A DNA stretch of 64,000 nt, taken from assembly GCF_001941865.1 (NCBI RefSeq), contig NZ_CP016162.1:2604001-2668000 (forward strand), given 5' to 3'. This DNA comes from Pseudomonas alcaliphila JAB1. GTDB lineage: Bacteria; Pseudomonadota; Gammaproteobacteria; Pseudomonadales; Pseudomonadaceae. Below are positions 55,190-64,000 of this stretch, in pieces. The translations under genes were made by a program, and so were the position numbers. Numbering within the stretch: the stretch's first letter is position 1; each line of letters starts with the position of its first letter. The notes beneath the pieces are model-generated. The model saw only the letters and a list, made by a program, of their open reading frames with translations, had not been told where the DNA came from and did no database searches.

Positions 55190-56020
55190 ATGGATTTCTG
55201 GGTGGCCTTTCAGGCTCTGATGCTGGGCATAGTGGAAGGCTTGACCGAGTTCTTGCCGATTTCCAGCACCGGGCACCTGATCGTGGTCGGTGACTTGCTG
55301 GGCTTCAATGGCGAAAAGGCGACGGCGTTCAAGATCATCATCCAGCTCGGCGCCATCCTGGCGGTCATCTGGGAGTTTCGAGCCAAGGTGCTCGGCGTCG
55401 TCGTCGGTTTGCCCAGCGACCCGAACGCGCAGCGTTTCACCTTCAACCTGCTGCTGGCATTCATTCCTGCGGTGATTTTTGGCCTGGCCTTCGCCGATCT
55501 GATCGAGCATTGGCTGTTCAATCCGATCACAGTGGCCATGGCATTGATCATTGGCGGCATCATCATGCTCTGGGCGGAGAAGCGCGAACACGCGATCAAG
55601 GCCGAAACGGTCGACGACATGACCTGGAAGCTGGCATTGAAGGTTGGTCTTGCGCAATGTCTGGCACTGATTCCGGGTACGTCGCGTTCGGGCGCCACCA
55701 TCATCGGCGGCCTGGTGTTTGGTTTGTCGCGCAAGGCCGCGACCGAGTTCTCCTTCTTTCTGGCCATGCCGACCATGGTCGCGGCTACGGTCTATTCGCT
55801 GGTCAAGTACCGCGACATCCTGCAGATGAGCGACTTGCCGATCTTCGCCATCGGTTTCGTCAGCACCTTCATCGTGGCGATGATTACCGTGCGCGCACTG
55901 CTCAAGTTCATCACCAGCCACAGTTATGCGGTGTTCGCCTGGTACCGCATTGCCTTCGGCCTGGTGATTCTCGCCACCTGGCAGCTGCACCTGATCGACT
56001 GGAGCACGGCGCAACCGTGA
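55190..56020 (+). CDS. uppP: Undecaprenyl-diphosphatase UppP (BacA)
   Basis: A 276-residue inner-membrane phosphatase that recycles the C55 lipid carrier for cell-wall synthesis and confers bacitracin tolerance. Both motifs are complete: [20 protein letters not shown] near the N-terminus and [10 protein letters not shown] in the middle. Start at ATG 55190 (MDFWVAFQ). The stop TGA overlaps the GTG start of the following cold-shock/DUF1294 gene. Confidence 0.96.
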   Translation: MDFWVAFQALMLGIVEGLTEFLPISSTGHLIVVGDLLGFNGEKATAFKIIIQLGAILAVIWEFRAKVLGVVVGLPSDPNAQRFTFNLLLAFIPAVIFGLAFADLIEHWLFNPITVAMALIIGGIIMLWAEKREHAIKAETVDDMTWKLALKVGLAQCLALIPGTSRSGATIIGGLVFGLSRKAATEFSFFLAMPTMVAATVYSLVKYRDILQMSDLPIFAIGFVSTFIVAMITVRALLKFITSHSYAVFAWYRIAFGLVILATWQLHLIDWSTAQP

Positions 56021-56739
56021 TCGGTACCGAACGCAAGGGGCGCCTTAAAAGCTGGGATGACGCCAAGGGTTTTGGTTTCATCCAGCCGCTGAGCGGCGGT
56101 GCTGAAGTCTTCGCGCACATCTCGGTGATGCGCGGTGATCGCCGCCCGCAGCCGGGCGACGAAGTGCTGTTCATCGAGGGGCGTGACGAAAGAGGGCGGC
56201 CACGTGCCGAGCACTTGCGCCTGGCTGGTGAGCTCAGCCTCGATCGCCAGTCTATCCGGCGCAAACCGAAAACGCCCGGCACGGCGGCACCGGTAGTGCG
56301 CAAGGCTGCTGCCAAATCCACGCACCGGTCAGCGACTCAAGGCTCCATCCAGAACTTCTCCAGCAAGGCCTTGGTGCTCGCTTTGCTGTGCATCCTGCCA
56401 TTGCTCGGCTGCGTGACGCTGTTCGGCAAGGGGCTCTGGTGGGTATTGCCGCTTTATCTGCTGGCCAGTCTGCTGAGTTTCCTGCAGTACTGGCTGGATA
56501 AACGCAGCGCTCAGAGCGGTGACCGGCGCACGGCGGAAAACACCCTGCATCTGGTCGAACTGGCTGGTGGTTGGCCAGGTGCGCTGATCGCTCAGCAGAC
56601 ATTCCGGCACAAGACGCGCAAGGCTTCCTATCAGGCTGTTTTCTGGCTGATCGTCGCAGTTCATCAACTGTTCTGGATCGATCTGCTGCTGCTCGACGGC
56701 GCCTACATCGCCCGCCACATACCCTTATTCGTCCAGTAG
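56017..56739 (+). CDS. Cold-shock domain fused to a DUF1294 membrane domain
   Basis: A 240-residue two-part protein. Residues 1-70 are a cold-shock domain ([19 protein letters not shown] and VFAHISVM, the RNP motifs), followed by a basic linker and a C-terminal DUF1294 membrane part ([19 protein letters not shown], then [20 protein letters not shown] and [20 protein letters not shown]). GTG 56017 is fixed by overlap with uppP, although the frame is open to 55510. The fusion is known in proteobacteria, but the role is unknown. It overlaps the convergent YjbR gene by 15 bp. Confidence 0.88.
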   Translation: MIGTERKGRLKSWDDAKGFGFIQPLSGGAEVFAHISVMRGDRRPQPGDEVLFIEGRDERGRPRAEHLRLAGELSLDRQSIRRKPKTPGTAAPVVRKAAAKSTHRSATQGSIQNFSSKALVLALLCILPLLGCVTLFGKGLWWVLPLYLLASLLSFLQYWLDKRSAQSGDRRTAENTLHLVELAGGWPGALIAQQTFRHKTRKASYQAVFWLIVAVHQLFWIDLLLLDGAYIARHIPLFVQ

Positions 56740-57078
56740 CAGGCCGGGTTGCAGGCGCTTGGGCAGGCGGCGCACCACCAGTTGATGCGAGCGCGTCAGC
56801 AACTGGCGCAGCTCATCGTCGCCCAGCGGCGGCCGGTGGGCGTTCATACTGATCCAGTGGGCACGAGCCAGATACGGGGCAGGGCGGATGCCTGGACGGT
56901 CTACATGACCGAGAAACAGGTCGTTATCGACCTTGAAGGCCAGATCCTCGCCAAGAAAATCAAGAATGGCGAACATCTTGTTGCCAGCCACCGAGAACAC
57001 CCGGTTGCTGCCCCACTTGAGGTCTTCGCGGGCGCCGGGCAGGGCGAGGCAGAAGGCGGCGATCTGATCCGGTGTCAT
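56725..57078 (-). CDS. MmcQ/YjbR-family DNA-binding-like protein
   Basis: A 117-residue protein with the family pattern: ALPGAREDLKWGSNRVFSVAGNKMFAIL, LAFKVDNDLFLG, and APYLARAHWISMNAHRPPL with the conserved RAHWI block. The fold resembles the CyaY/YjbR superfold; function is not established. It is convergent with the cold-shock fusion gene. Confidence 0.88.
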   Translation of the reverse strand: MTPDQIAAFCLALPGAREDLKWGSNRVFSVAGNKMFAILDFLGEDLAFKVDNDLFLGHVDRPGIRPAPYLARAHWISMNAHRPPLGDDELRQLLTRSHQLVVRRLPKRLQPGLLLDE

Positions 57079-57265
57079 GGGTCTTTCCCTGGCTGTACAC
57101 AGGTCAGTCTATCGAAGGCTGAAGAGCCTGCGTAGGCGCGCGTTCCGTTTTCGCCGGCAGGCGATCCATGCCGGCAAGCCTCAGGGCCCGCTTTGGCGCC
57201 GCCCGGTTGTTGTAGACTCTGCCTCCCCGTGGTCACCGCTCGTCCGAGCCCCGTCGATACCCGCC

Positions 57266-59110
57266 ATGAATGCCCGTCGCCGTCTGCGCTTCTCTCCCTG
57301 GCTGCTGCTGAGCCTATTGCTGTGCTGGTCGACATGGGCCGGTGCCGTCCCTCTCGATGTCGCACAGCCGAGCGAGCAGCCGCTGTCGCTGACCACCCAC
57401 GCCGGAATCCTGGAGGATGCCTCGCGGGCGCTGCAGCTTTCGGACGTGCGATCAGCAGAGATGGCCGCACGTTTTCGTTATCAGGAGTCTCCCAGCACTT
57501 CCTTCGCCCTGGGCTTCACCCGTTCGGCCTACTGGTTTCGGCTTGACGTTGGCAACTCCGGCGATCAGCCGTTGACGCGCCTGCTGGTAGTCGACAACCC
57601 GCGTATATCCCTGGTCGATGCCTACGTGCCGGACGGGCAGGGTGGCTACCGCACCTGGTTCACCGGCGCGGATCGCCCGCAGACGGGCAAGGCCTACGCC
57701 AACCGTAACTTCGTCTTCCCGCTGCACCTGCCGGCGCACACGCAACAGGTGGTGTACCTGCGCGTCGAGTCGAGCATCGGCCTGCACGTGCCGCTGCAAC
57801 TCTGGACGGCCGACGCGCTGCGCAGCTACGAGCGCGAAGACGATATGGCCCGCGCCGGCTACATGGGCATCGCCATCGCGATGCTGCTGTTCAATCTGAT
57901 GCTGTTCATCGCCCTGCGAGATCGCCTCTATCTGCTCTATGTGACTTTCGTGCTGATCACCGCCAGCGCCCTGACGATCAAGAACGGCATGGCCCCGGAC
58001 TGGACGCTGCTCGGCCTGCCGCTCAACGGCAACGTGGCCTACTACTCGGCGGTCTCGTTGACCTTGAGCGCCATGCTGCTGTTCATGCGCGGCATGCTGC
58101 AGACCGCGCGCCTGCTGCCACGGGTCGATCCTGGCTTGCGCGCGTTGATTGCGCTGTATCTGCTTTCGCCGCTGATCTATGCCTTCGCGCTGCCCCAGGT
58201 GTCGCGCGTGGCCATCGTGGTCAACCTGCTCACTGCCTTCGTCATGCTCGGCGTGGGCCTGGCCTGCGCCCTCAAGCGTCAGCGCAGCGCCTACTTCTTC
58301 CTCGCTGCCTTCGGCCTGCTGATCCTCGGCGGTGCCAGCACCAGCCTGCGCGCCATGGGCCTGTTGCCGACCAACGCCTTCACGGTCGACGGCCTGCAGC
58401 TCGGCTCGTCGCTGGAGATGCTGTTGCTGGCCTTCGCCCTGGCCGACCGCATCAACGTCATGCGTCAGGAAAAACTGCAGGCCCAGGCCAGGTTGTTGCA
58501 AACCCGGGAGCAATTGGTGGATACCCTGCAACGGTCCGAGCGCGAACTGGAGCAACGCGTCGCCGCGCGCACCGAAGAGCTGCAGGTGCTCAACAGCCGT
58601 CTGGAGACCCTGAGCCTGACCGATGCCTTGACCGGCATCGCCAATCGTCGCCACTTCGACGAGGTGCTAGACAAGGAATGGAAGCGCGCCCAGCGCGTCG
58701 GCGAGCCGTTGGCCCTGGCCGTGCTGGATGTCGACTGGTTCAAGACCTACAACGACCACTACGGCCACCCGGCTGGCGACAGCTGTCTGCAGCAGATCGC
58801 GCAAACCCTGGCCGCCACCATCAGCCGTTCTACCGATCTGGTGGCGCGCTATGGCGGCGAGGAGTTCGTCTTTCTCGCGCCGTCGACCGGGCCCGATGGG
58901 GCGCACAGCATGGCCGAGAAACTGGTCCGGGCCGTCGAGGCCCTGGCGTTGCCACATGAGCGCTCGCCTTTGGGCCACGTCAGTATCAGTGTCGGCATTG
59001 CCTCGATGCGAAACGATGGCAACAGCCCGGCACAAACGCTCGTGCAGCGGGCCGATGCGGCGCTGTATCGGGCCAAGGCACAAGGCCGTAATCGGGTGGA
59101 GTGCGGCTGA
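57266..59110 (+). CDS. Membrane diguanylate cyclase, 7TMR-DISMED2-7TM-GGDEF
   Basis: A 614-residue c-di-GMP synthase. It has a signal peptide (PWLLLSLLLCWSTWAGAV), a periplasmic 7TMR-DISMED2 beta domain (residues about 30-190: FALGFTRSAYWFRLDVGN), seven membrane helices (about 200-410), a coiled-coil linker (QARLLQTREQLVDTLQRSER) and a GGDEF domain. The active motif is GGEEF at 530-534, and the product-inhibition I-site RxxD is present as RSTD at 521-524, so it should be active and feedback-inhibited. The DISMED2 part likely senses a carbohydrate-like or small periplasmic ligand. ATG 57266 is preferred over the open upstream frame. Confidence 0.93.
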   Translation: MNARRRLRFSPWLLLSLLLCWSTWAGAVPLDVAQPSEQPLSLTTHAGILEDASRALQLSDVRSAEMAARFRYQESPSTSFALGFTRSAYWFRLDVGNSGDQPLTRLLVVDNPRISLVDAYVPDGQGGYRTWFTGADRPQTGKAYANRNFVFPLHLPAHTQQVVYLRVESSIGLHVPLQLWTADALRSYEREDDMARAGYMGIAIAMLLFNLMLFIALRDRLYLLYVTFVLITASALTIKNGMAPDWTLLGLPLNGNVAYYSAVSLTLSAMLLFMRGMLQTARLLPRVDPGLRALIALYLLSPLIYAFALPQVSRVAIVVNLLTAFVMLGVGLACALKRQRSAYFFLAAFGLLILGGASTSLRAMGLLPTNAFTVDGLQLGSSLEMLLLAFALADRINVMRQEKLQAQARLLQTREQLVDTLQRSERELEQRVAARTEELQVLNSRLETLSLTDALTGIANRRHFDEVLDKEWKRAQRVGEPLALAVLDVDWFKTYNDHYGHPAGDSCLQQIAQTLAATISRSTDLVARYGGEEFVFLAPSTGPDGAHSMAEKLVRAVEALALPHERSPLGHVSISVGIASMRNDGNSPAQTLVQRADAALYRAKAQGRNRVECG

Positions 59111-59115
59111 CAGAA

Positions 59116-59149
59116 ATAAAAAAGCCCCAGAGCATCGAACCCTGGGGCT
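59116..59149 (-). terminator. Rho-independent terminator after oprN
   Basis: AGCCCCAG / CTGGGGCT stem with a loop of about 11 bases. On the minus strand it is followed by TTTTTTATTT, ending the mexEF-oprN transcript; it may also serve the diguanylate cyclase gene. Confidence 0.82.
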
Positions 59150-59187
59150 GAGGAGGGTCGGCATGGCGCGGACCGGGGAGAGTGGGT

Positions 59188-60576
59188 TCAGGCCTGAGGC
59201 TGCCAGCCGCCGCCGAGCGCCTTGTAGATCGCGACGATACCGCTGTAGAGCTCGACCTCGGCCGAGGCCTGAGCATCTTCGGCGGCCAGGCGCTCACGTT
59301 CGGCGTCCAGCAGCACGAGGAAATCCACCGTGCCTTCGCGATAGCGAATCGCGGCCTGATCGGCTGCAGCACGGCTGGCTTCGGCCTGGCGCACCAGGGA
59401 AACCAGGCGCTGCTGGCGCTTGGCGTAGTCGCTGAAGGCGTTTTCAGACTCCTCCAGTGCCAGCAACACCTGCTGTTCGTACTGCGACAGCGCGCCATCA
59501 GCCTCGGCTTCGGCGCCGCGTAGGCGCGCTCGTACGCTGCCGAGATCGAAGGCTGCCCAGCTGATGCTCGGCGCTACGCCCCAGGCACGGGCTGCTGATG
59601 AACCCAGCTGCGAGCCGCGCCCGGCGGTAAAGCCGAGAAAGCCGGAGAGGCTGACCCGCGGGAACAGGTCGGCAGTCGCCACGCCGACTTCGGCCGTGGC
59701 CGCCGCCAGCTGCCGCTCGGCTGCCTGGATATCCGGGCGACGGCGCAGCAGTTCGCTCGGGTTGCCGATGGGCAGTGCCTTGGCGATCACCGGCAGTGGT
59801 TTGGGCGACAGGTCGATCTGCAGCTGTTCCGGGCGCTGGCCGAGCAGGGTGGCGATGCGGTTCTGCGCCCGCACCTGCTGCGCCTGCAGTTGTGGCAGGC
59901 TGGCTTCGGTGGCGGCCAGGCGCGCATCGGCGCGCAGGACGTCCAACTCGTTACCAACGCCGGCGTCGCGCAACTGCTCGGTGATGGAGCGCGAATCCTG
60001 CTGGTTCTTCAGGTTCTCGCGGGCGATGTTTTCGCGCAGCTGTGCGCCACGCAGGGTGCCGTAGGCATCGACCAGCTCGGCGATCAGGCTGACCTGCAAC
60101 TGGTAATAATCCGCTTCGGCCACTTCGATGCGCGCTTCACTGGCTTCTAGTTGGCGTTGGATACGGCCGAACAGGTCAACTTCCCAGGCCATGTCCAGGC
60201 CCAGGTCGTAGCGTTCCTGACGGATGCGCTCGTCCGTGGTCGGAGGCTGCTGGGCCTTGCCGAACTCGCCGCTGGCACGGCTGGTGACGGTAGGGAAGCG
60301 GTCGTTGGCCACGTCATCACGGATCGCCCGTGCCGCACGCAGGCGGTTGAACGCCACGCGCAGCTCGCGGTTGTCCTGCAGCGAACGCTGCACAAGCTGA
60401 TTCAGCGTCGGGTCGTCGAACTGCTGCCACCAGGCAGCTTCGAAGCGGCTGCGGTCGTAATCGGCCGCTTCCAGCGCGGCAATGCGTGCAGGATCGGTCA
60501 CGGGCGCTCGATAGTCCGGGCCGACAGCGCAGGCCGACAGCGCCAAGGTCAGGAGAGCGGGGGCAAAGGCTTTCAT
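59188..60576 (-). CDS. oprN: RND efflux outer-membrane lipoprotein OprN
   Basis: A 462-residue TolC-like outer-membrane channel of the OprM family: lipobox LSACAVGPDYRAP (Cys16), then repeated helical-hairpin segments (RFEAAWWQQFDDPTLNQLV, IAELVDAYGTLRGAQLREN, PSELLRRRPDIQAAERQLAAA). Its ATG overlaps the stop of mexF by 4 bp. It completes the MexEF-OprN pump, which exports chloramphenicol, quinolones, trimethoprim and quorum-sensing precursors in P. aeruginosa. Named by gene order and similarity to OprN; OprM-like alternatives are excluded by the partner. Confidence 0.93.
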   Translation of the reverse strand: MKAFAPALLTLALSACAVGPDYRAPVTDPARIAALEAADYDRSRFEAAWWQQFDDPTLNQLVQRSLQDNRELRVAFNRLRAARAIRDDVANDRFPTVTSRASGEFGKAQQPPTTDERIRQERYDLGLDMAWEVDLFGRIQRQLEASEARIEVAEADYYQLQVSLIAELVDAYGTLRGAQLRENIARENLKNQQDSRSITEQLRDAGVGNELDVLRADARLAATEASLPQLQAQQVRAQNRIATLLGQRPEQLQIDLSPKPLPVIAKALPIGNPSELLRRRPDIQAAERQLAAATAEVGVATADLFPRVSLSGFLGFTAGRGSQLGSSAARAWGVAPSISWAAFDLGSVRARLRGAEAEADGALSQYEQQVLLALEESENAFSDYAKRQQRLVSLVRQAEASRAAADQAAIRYREGTVDFLVLLDAERERLAAEDAQASAEVELYSGIVAIYKALGGGWQPQA

Positions 60577-63500
60577 GCATGCGACTCCTGCAGACGGGCG
60601 GCTTTGCGGGCTTCGCGTTTCTCGACGAAGCCGCGGATCAGGACATAGAACACCGGAGTCAGCAGCAGACCGAAGAAGGTCACACCGATCATCCCGGAGA
60701 ACACCGCCACACCCATGGAGTGGCGCATCTCGGCACCTGCACCGCTGGACAGCACCAGCGGCACCACGGCCATGATGAAGGCAATCGAGGTCATCAGGAT
60801 CGGGCGCAGACGCAGGCGGCAGGACTCAAGCACGGCCGCGACGCGATCAAGCCCTTCTTCCTGTTTCTCCTTGGCGAACTCGACGATCAGGATCGCGTTC
60901 TTGCAGGCCAGGCCCACCAGTACGATCAGGCCGATCTGGGTGAAGATGTTGTTGTCCAGGCCCGCGATGATCACCCCGGTGATGGCGGTGAAGAGCACGA
61001 TCGGCACGATCAGAATCACCGCCAGCGGCAGGCTCCAGCTTTCGTACTGGGCAGCCAGCACCAGGAAGGCCAGCAGCACGCAGAGCGGGAAGATGAAGAT
61101 CGCGGTATTGCCGGCGAGGATCTGCTGGTAGGTCAGATCGGTCCACTCGAAGGTCATGCCGATCGGCAGTTCCTCGTTGAGCAGTTTGGCGATGGCCGCT
61201 TCGGCCTGCCCCGAGCTGTAGCCCGGCGCGGCGGCACCGTTGATCTCGGCGGTGAGGAAGCCGTTGTAGTGCATCACCCGATCAGGACCTGCGCTGTCAT
61301 CGACCTTGACGAAGGTCGACAGCGGCACCATCTCGCCACGGTTATTGCGCACCTTGAGCTGACCGATCTGTTCCGGCTCCAGGCGGAACTGCTGGTCGGC
61401 CTGGACGTTGACCTGGTAGGTGCGGCCGAAACGGTTGAAGTCGTTGGCATACAGCGAACCCAGGTACACCTGCAGGGTGTCGAAGATGTCGCTGATGGCC
61501 ACACCGTGGGTCTTGGCCTTTTCGCGGTCGATGGCGGCATCGACCTGCGGTACGTTGACCTGGTAACTGGTGAACACCGACATCGGGTTCAGCTCCGGCA
61601 ACTGGCGGGCCTTGTTGAGGATGTTCTGGGTCTGCGTATACAGCTCTTCATAGCCCAGGTTGCCACGGTCCTGAATCTGTAGGCGGAAGCCGCCAATGGT
61701 GCCCAGGCCCTGTACCGGCGGCGGTGGGAAGATGGCGAGGTAGGCCTCCTGAATCTCACTGAACTGGCCGTTGAGCTCGGCGGCAATGGCGCCGGCAGAC
61801 ATGCTTTCGTCCTTGCGCAGGCCGAAGTCCTTGAGCGTGACGAAAACGATGCCGCTGTTGGGACTGTTGGTGAAGCCGTTGATCGACAGGCCCGGGAAGG
61901 CCACGGTGTTTTCCACGCCCGGATGCTTGCTGGCGATTTCGCTCATGCGCTTGATCACCACTTCGGTGCGATCCAGGGTGGCGGCATCCGGCAACTGGGC
62001 GAAGGCCACCAGGTACTGCTTGTCCTGCTGCGGCACGAAGCCGGCCGGAGTGCTGGAGAAGCCCAGGTAACCGAGCACCAGCAGGCCACCGTAGATCAGC
62101 ATGGCGATGCTGCTGCCACGCAGTACGCGACGCACGGTACCGACGTAGCGGTTACTGGCGCGCTCGAACATACGGTTGAACGGGGCGAACAGCCAGCCAC
62201 CGAACAGCTTGTCGAGCCCACGAGAGAAGGCATCTTTCGGCGCGTGATGGTCCTTGAGCAAGATGGCCGCGAGGGCCGGCGACAGGGTCAGCGAGTTGAT
62301 CGCCGAGATCACCGTGGAAATGGCGATGGTCAGTGCGAACTGCTGATAGAACTGGCCCGACAGACCGGAGATAAAGGCCGTCGGCACGAACACGGCGCAC
62401 AGCACCAGGGCGGTGGCGACGATGGGGCCGGTCACCTCTTTCATGGCCTGGCGAGTGGCCTCGACCGGCGACTTGCCCAGGGCGATGTTACGTTCGACGT
62501 TCTCCACCACGACGATGGCGTCGTCCACCACGATACCGATGGCCAACACCAGGCCGAACAGCGACAGGGCGTTGAGCGAGAAGCCGAACATATGCATGAC
62601 CGCGAAGGTGCCGATCAAGGACACCGGCACAGCTGCCAGGGGGATGATCGAGGCGCGCCAGGTCTGCAGGAACAGCACGACCACCAGCACCACCAGCACC
62701 ACGGCTTCGAGCAGGGTGTGCACCACCGCCTCGATGGAGCCACGCACGAAGATGGTCGGGTCATACACCACTTCGTAGTCCATACCTTGCGGGAAGGACT
62801 TCTTCAGCTCGGCCATGCGCCCGCGCACCGAGTCGGAAATATCGATGGCGTTGGAGCCGGGACGTTGGAACACCGGGATGGCGACCGCCGGCTGGTTGTT
62901 CAGCAACGAGCGCAGGGCGTACTGGTTGGAGCCCAGTTCGACGCGGGCGATGTCGCGCAGACGGGTAATCTCGCCGTTGTCACCGACGCGGATGATGATG
63001 TTCTCGAACTCTTCCTCGCTGACCAAGCGGCCCTGGGCGTTGATCGACAGCTGGAAGCTGTTGCCGGCATCGGAAGGCGGCGCGCCGAGTGCACCGGCGG
63101 CGACCTGACGGTTCTGTTCGCGAATGGCGGTGACCACGTCGGTGGCGGTGAGCCCGCGCGAGGCTACCTTGTTCGGGTCGAGCCAGACGCGTAGCGAGTA
63201 GTTGCCCATGCCGAATAGCTGCACGTCGCCAACGCCGTCCAGGCGCGCCAGCTCGTCCTTGACGTTGAGCGCGGCGTAGTTGGACAGATAAAGCATGTCG
63301 TAGCGCTGATCCGGCGAGGTCAGGTGCACCACCATGGTCAGATCCGGGGAGGCCTTGTCCACGGTCACGCCAAGACGCTGCACTTCAGTGGGCAGTGTCG
63401 GCATGGTGCGGGTGACGCGGTTCTGCACCTGCACCTGGGCGTTGTCCAGGTCGGTGCCGAGGGCGAAAGTCACGGTCAGCGTCAGGCGGCCATCAATGGT

Positions 63501-63752
63501 CGACTGCGACGACATATAAAGCATGCCCTCAACACCGACGATGGCCTGCTCCAGCGGCGAGGCGACAGTTTCACCGATCACCTTGGGGTTGGCGCCGGGG
63601 AAATCGGCACGCACCACGACGGTGGGCGGCACCACTTCCGGGTATTCGCTGATCGGCAGCTGGAACAGGGAGATGGCGCCGCCGATCAGGATCAGCAGCG
63701 ACAGCACCGCGGCGAAGATCGGCCGCTGGATGAAGAATTGCGAGAAATTCAT
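60573..63752 (-). CDS. mexF: RND multidrug efflux transporter MexF
   Basis: A 1059-residue inner-membrane proton/drug antiporter with twelve helices and two large periplasmic loops. The N-terminus MNFSQFFIQRPIFAAVLSLL and the core GIVVDDAIVVVENVER (proton relay aspartates) with HxAE1-type segments are characteristic; residue by residue it reads as MexF rather than MexB or MexD. mexE lies 27 bp upstream and oprN overlaps downstream. In P. aeruginosa the operon is silent unless MexT is active or MexS is lost; those regulators are not in the window. Confidence 0.95.
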   Translation of the reverse strand: MNFSQFFIQRPIFAAVLSLLILIGGAISLFQLPISEYPEVVPPTVVVRADFPGANPKVIGETVASPLEQAIVGVEGMLYMSSQSTIDGRLTLTVTFALGTDLDNAQVQVQNRVTRTMPTLPTEVQRLGVTVDKASPDLTMVVHLTSPDQRYDMLYLSNYAALNVKDELARLDGVGDVQLFGMGNYSLRVWLDPNKVASRGLTATDVVTAIREQNRQVAAGALGAPPSDAGNSFQLSINAQGRLVSEEEFENIIIRVGDNGEITRLRDIARVELGSNQYALRSLLNNQPAVAIPVFQRPGSNAIDISDSVRGRMAELKKSFPQGMDYEVVYDPTIFVRGSIEAVVHTLLEAVVLVVLVVVLFLQTWRASIIPLAAVPVSLIGTFAVMHMFGFSLNALSLFGLVLAIGIVVDDAIVVVENVERNIALGKSPVEATRQAMKEVTGPIVATALVLCAVFVPTAFISGLSGQFYQQFALTIAISTVISAINSLTLSPALAAILLKDHHAPKDAFSRGLDKLFGGWLFAPFNRMFERASNRYVGTVRRVLRGSSIAMLIYGGLLVLGYLGFSSTPAGFVPQQDKQYLVAFAQLPDAATLDRTEVVIKRMSEIASKHPGVENTVAFPGLSINGFTNSPNSGIVFVTLKDFGLRKDESMSAGAIAAELNGQFSEIQEAYLAIFPPPPVQGLGTIGGFRLQIQDRGNLGYEELYTQTQNILNKARQLPELNPMSVFTSYQVNVPQVDAAIDREKAKTHGVAISDIFDTLQVYLGSLYANDFNRFGRTYQVNVQADQQFRLEPEQIGQLKVRNNRGEMVPLSTFVKVDDSAGPDRVMHYNGFLTAEINGAAAPGYSSGQAEAAIAKLLNEELPIGMTFEWTDLTYQQILAGNTAIFIFPLCVLLAFLVLAAQYESWSLPLAVILIVPIVLFTAITGVIIAGLDNNIFTQIGLIVLVGLACKNAILIVEFAKEKQEEGLDRVAAVLESCRLRLRPILMTSIAFIMAVVPLVLSSGAGAEMRHSMGVAVFSGMIGVTFFGLLLTPVFYVLIRGFVEKREARKAARLQESHA

Positions 63753-63779
63753 GGGTCTTTCCTCTGGGCGCGGTCTGGA

Positions 63780-64000
63780 TCAGCCGCGCGGCGAGCGAGC
63801 TTCGATTTTTTCGGCGGCGATGCGCGGGGCCTGGCTGCCATCGACGGCCTGGCGCATGCGGGCCAGTCGTTCGAGGGTGCTGTCATCAGCCATGGACACC
63901 GGTTGCGGATCGACGGTGGAGCCGGGCATGGCTCGCTGCAGGCCGTTGACCACGATCTTCTCGCCCTTGCTCAGACCGCTACGCACGATGCGCAGACCTT
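63780..64000 (-). CDS. mexE: MexE, RND membrane fusion protein, C-terminal part only
   Basis: The last 73 codons of a periplasmic adaptor: RSGLSKGEKIVVNGLQRAMP is the conserved membrane-proximal domain end, followed by a polar tail (DPQPVSMADDSTLERLARMR). The frame is open to the window edge, so the gene continues beyond it. Order mexE-mexF-oprN on the minus strand is the standard operon. Confidence 0.92.
   Translation of the reverse strand, partial: GLRIVRSGLSKGEKIVVNGLQRAMPGSTVDPQPVSMADDSTLERLARMRQAVDGSQAPRIAAEKIEARSPRG

Noticed and set aside
55510..56016. Upstream extension of the cold-shock/DUF1294 protein
   Set aside because: It reads uppP in a second frame; the cold-shock domain begins at the GTG overlapping the uppP stop.

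Overview
The window is ordinary, high-GC, gene-dense chromosome of a Pseudomonas (gamma-proteobacterium). Supporting marks are EF-P with a rhamnosylatable arginine beside earP, the cti-metH-nfuA neighbourhood, osmE, mexEF-oprN, two chemoreceptors, and Pseudomonas-style REP palindromes. The exact species cannot be fixed from the sequence. No rRNA, tRNA, CRISPR array, prophage or complete insertion sequence was seen.

Layout. 1-2.6 kb: an old yellow enzyme (5' end cut by the window), an ArsR-type regulator and a luciferase-like oxidoreductase. 2.7-5.6 kb is the most accessory-looking part: an orphan C-terminal piece of the type VI secretion protein TssA, about 420 bp with no gene, and a hipBA toxin-antitoxin pair. 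5.6-7.8 kb: a small protein, then earP and efp. 7.8-11.8 kb: two LysR regulators around a TSUP exporter, a DUF1127 protein and an EamA transporter. 11.8-12.4 kb: a DUF3291 gene broken by a 161-bp inverted-repeat element (MITE). 12.4-16.3 kb: a YcaQ-like DNA glycosylase, an LprI-like protein, an M48 lipoprotein protease and a class II DAHP synthase. 16.4-22 kb: five minus-strand genes, all with overlapping stop/start codons (flavin monooxygenase, bile acid:sodium symporter family transporter, short-chain dehydrogenase, TSUP exporter, D-aminoacylase-type amidohydrolase). 22-25.4 kb: a spermidine synthase-like protein, deaD with a long leader, and a DUF2513-like protein. 25.5-28 kb: sulfite reductase with its DUF934 partner, and a 37-residue membrane protein. 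28-33.3 kb: a periplasmic binding protein, DUF2970, and a polyamine-type cluster (AraC-like regulator, FAD oxidoreductase, cupin, PotF-like binding protein). 33.3-38.6 kb: a REP pair, a dCache chemoreceptor, an RlmN paralogue, DUF5924, DUF1883, a 28-residue membrane protein and osmE. 38.8-46.3 kb: metH, cti, nfuA and two small proteins. 46.5-51 kb: a membrane-anchored catalase-related haem protein and a di-haem cytochrome, divergent from a regulator that lacks the sigma-54 contact loop. 51-57 kb: DUF3429, an NadR-like kinase with PnuC, a second chemoreceptor, uppP, a cold-shock/DUF1294 fusion and a YjbR protein. 57-64 kb: a membrane diguanylate cyclase and mexE-mexF-oprN, with mexE cut by the window end.

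How the genes fit together. Clear functional units are earP/efp (translation through polyproline stretches), cysI/DUF934 (sulfite reduction), nfuA behind a probable IscR site, NadR-like kinase/pnuC (nicotinamide riboside salvage), the polyamine cluster, and mexEF-oprN (drug efflux). The two least explained units are the five-gene overlapping operon at 16.4-22 kb and the catalase-related/di-haem cytochrome pair with its unusual regulator at 46.5-51 kb.
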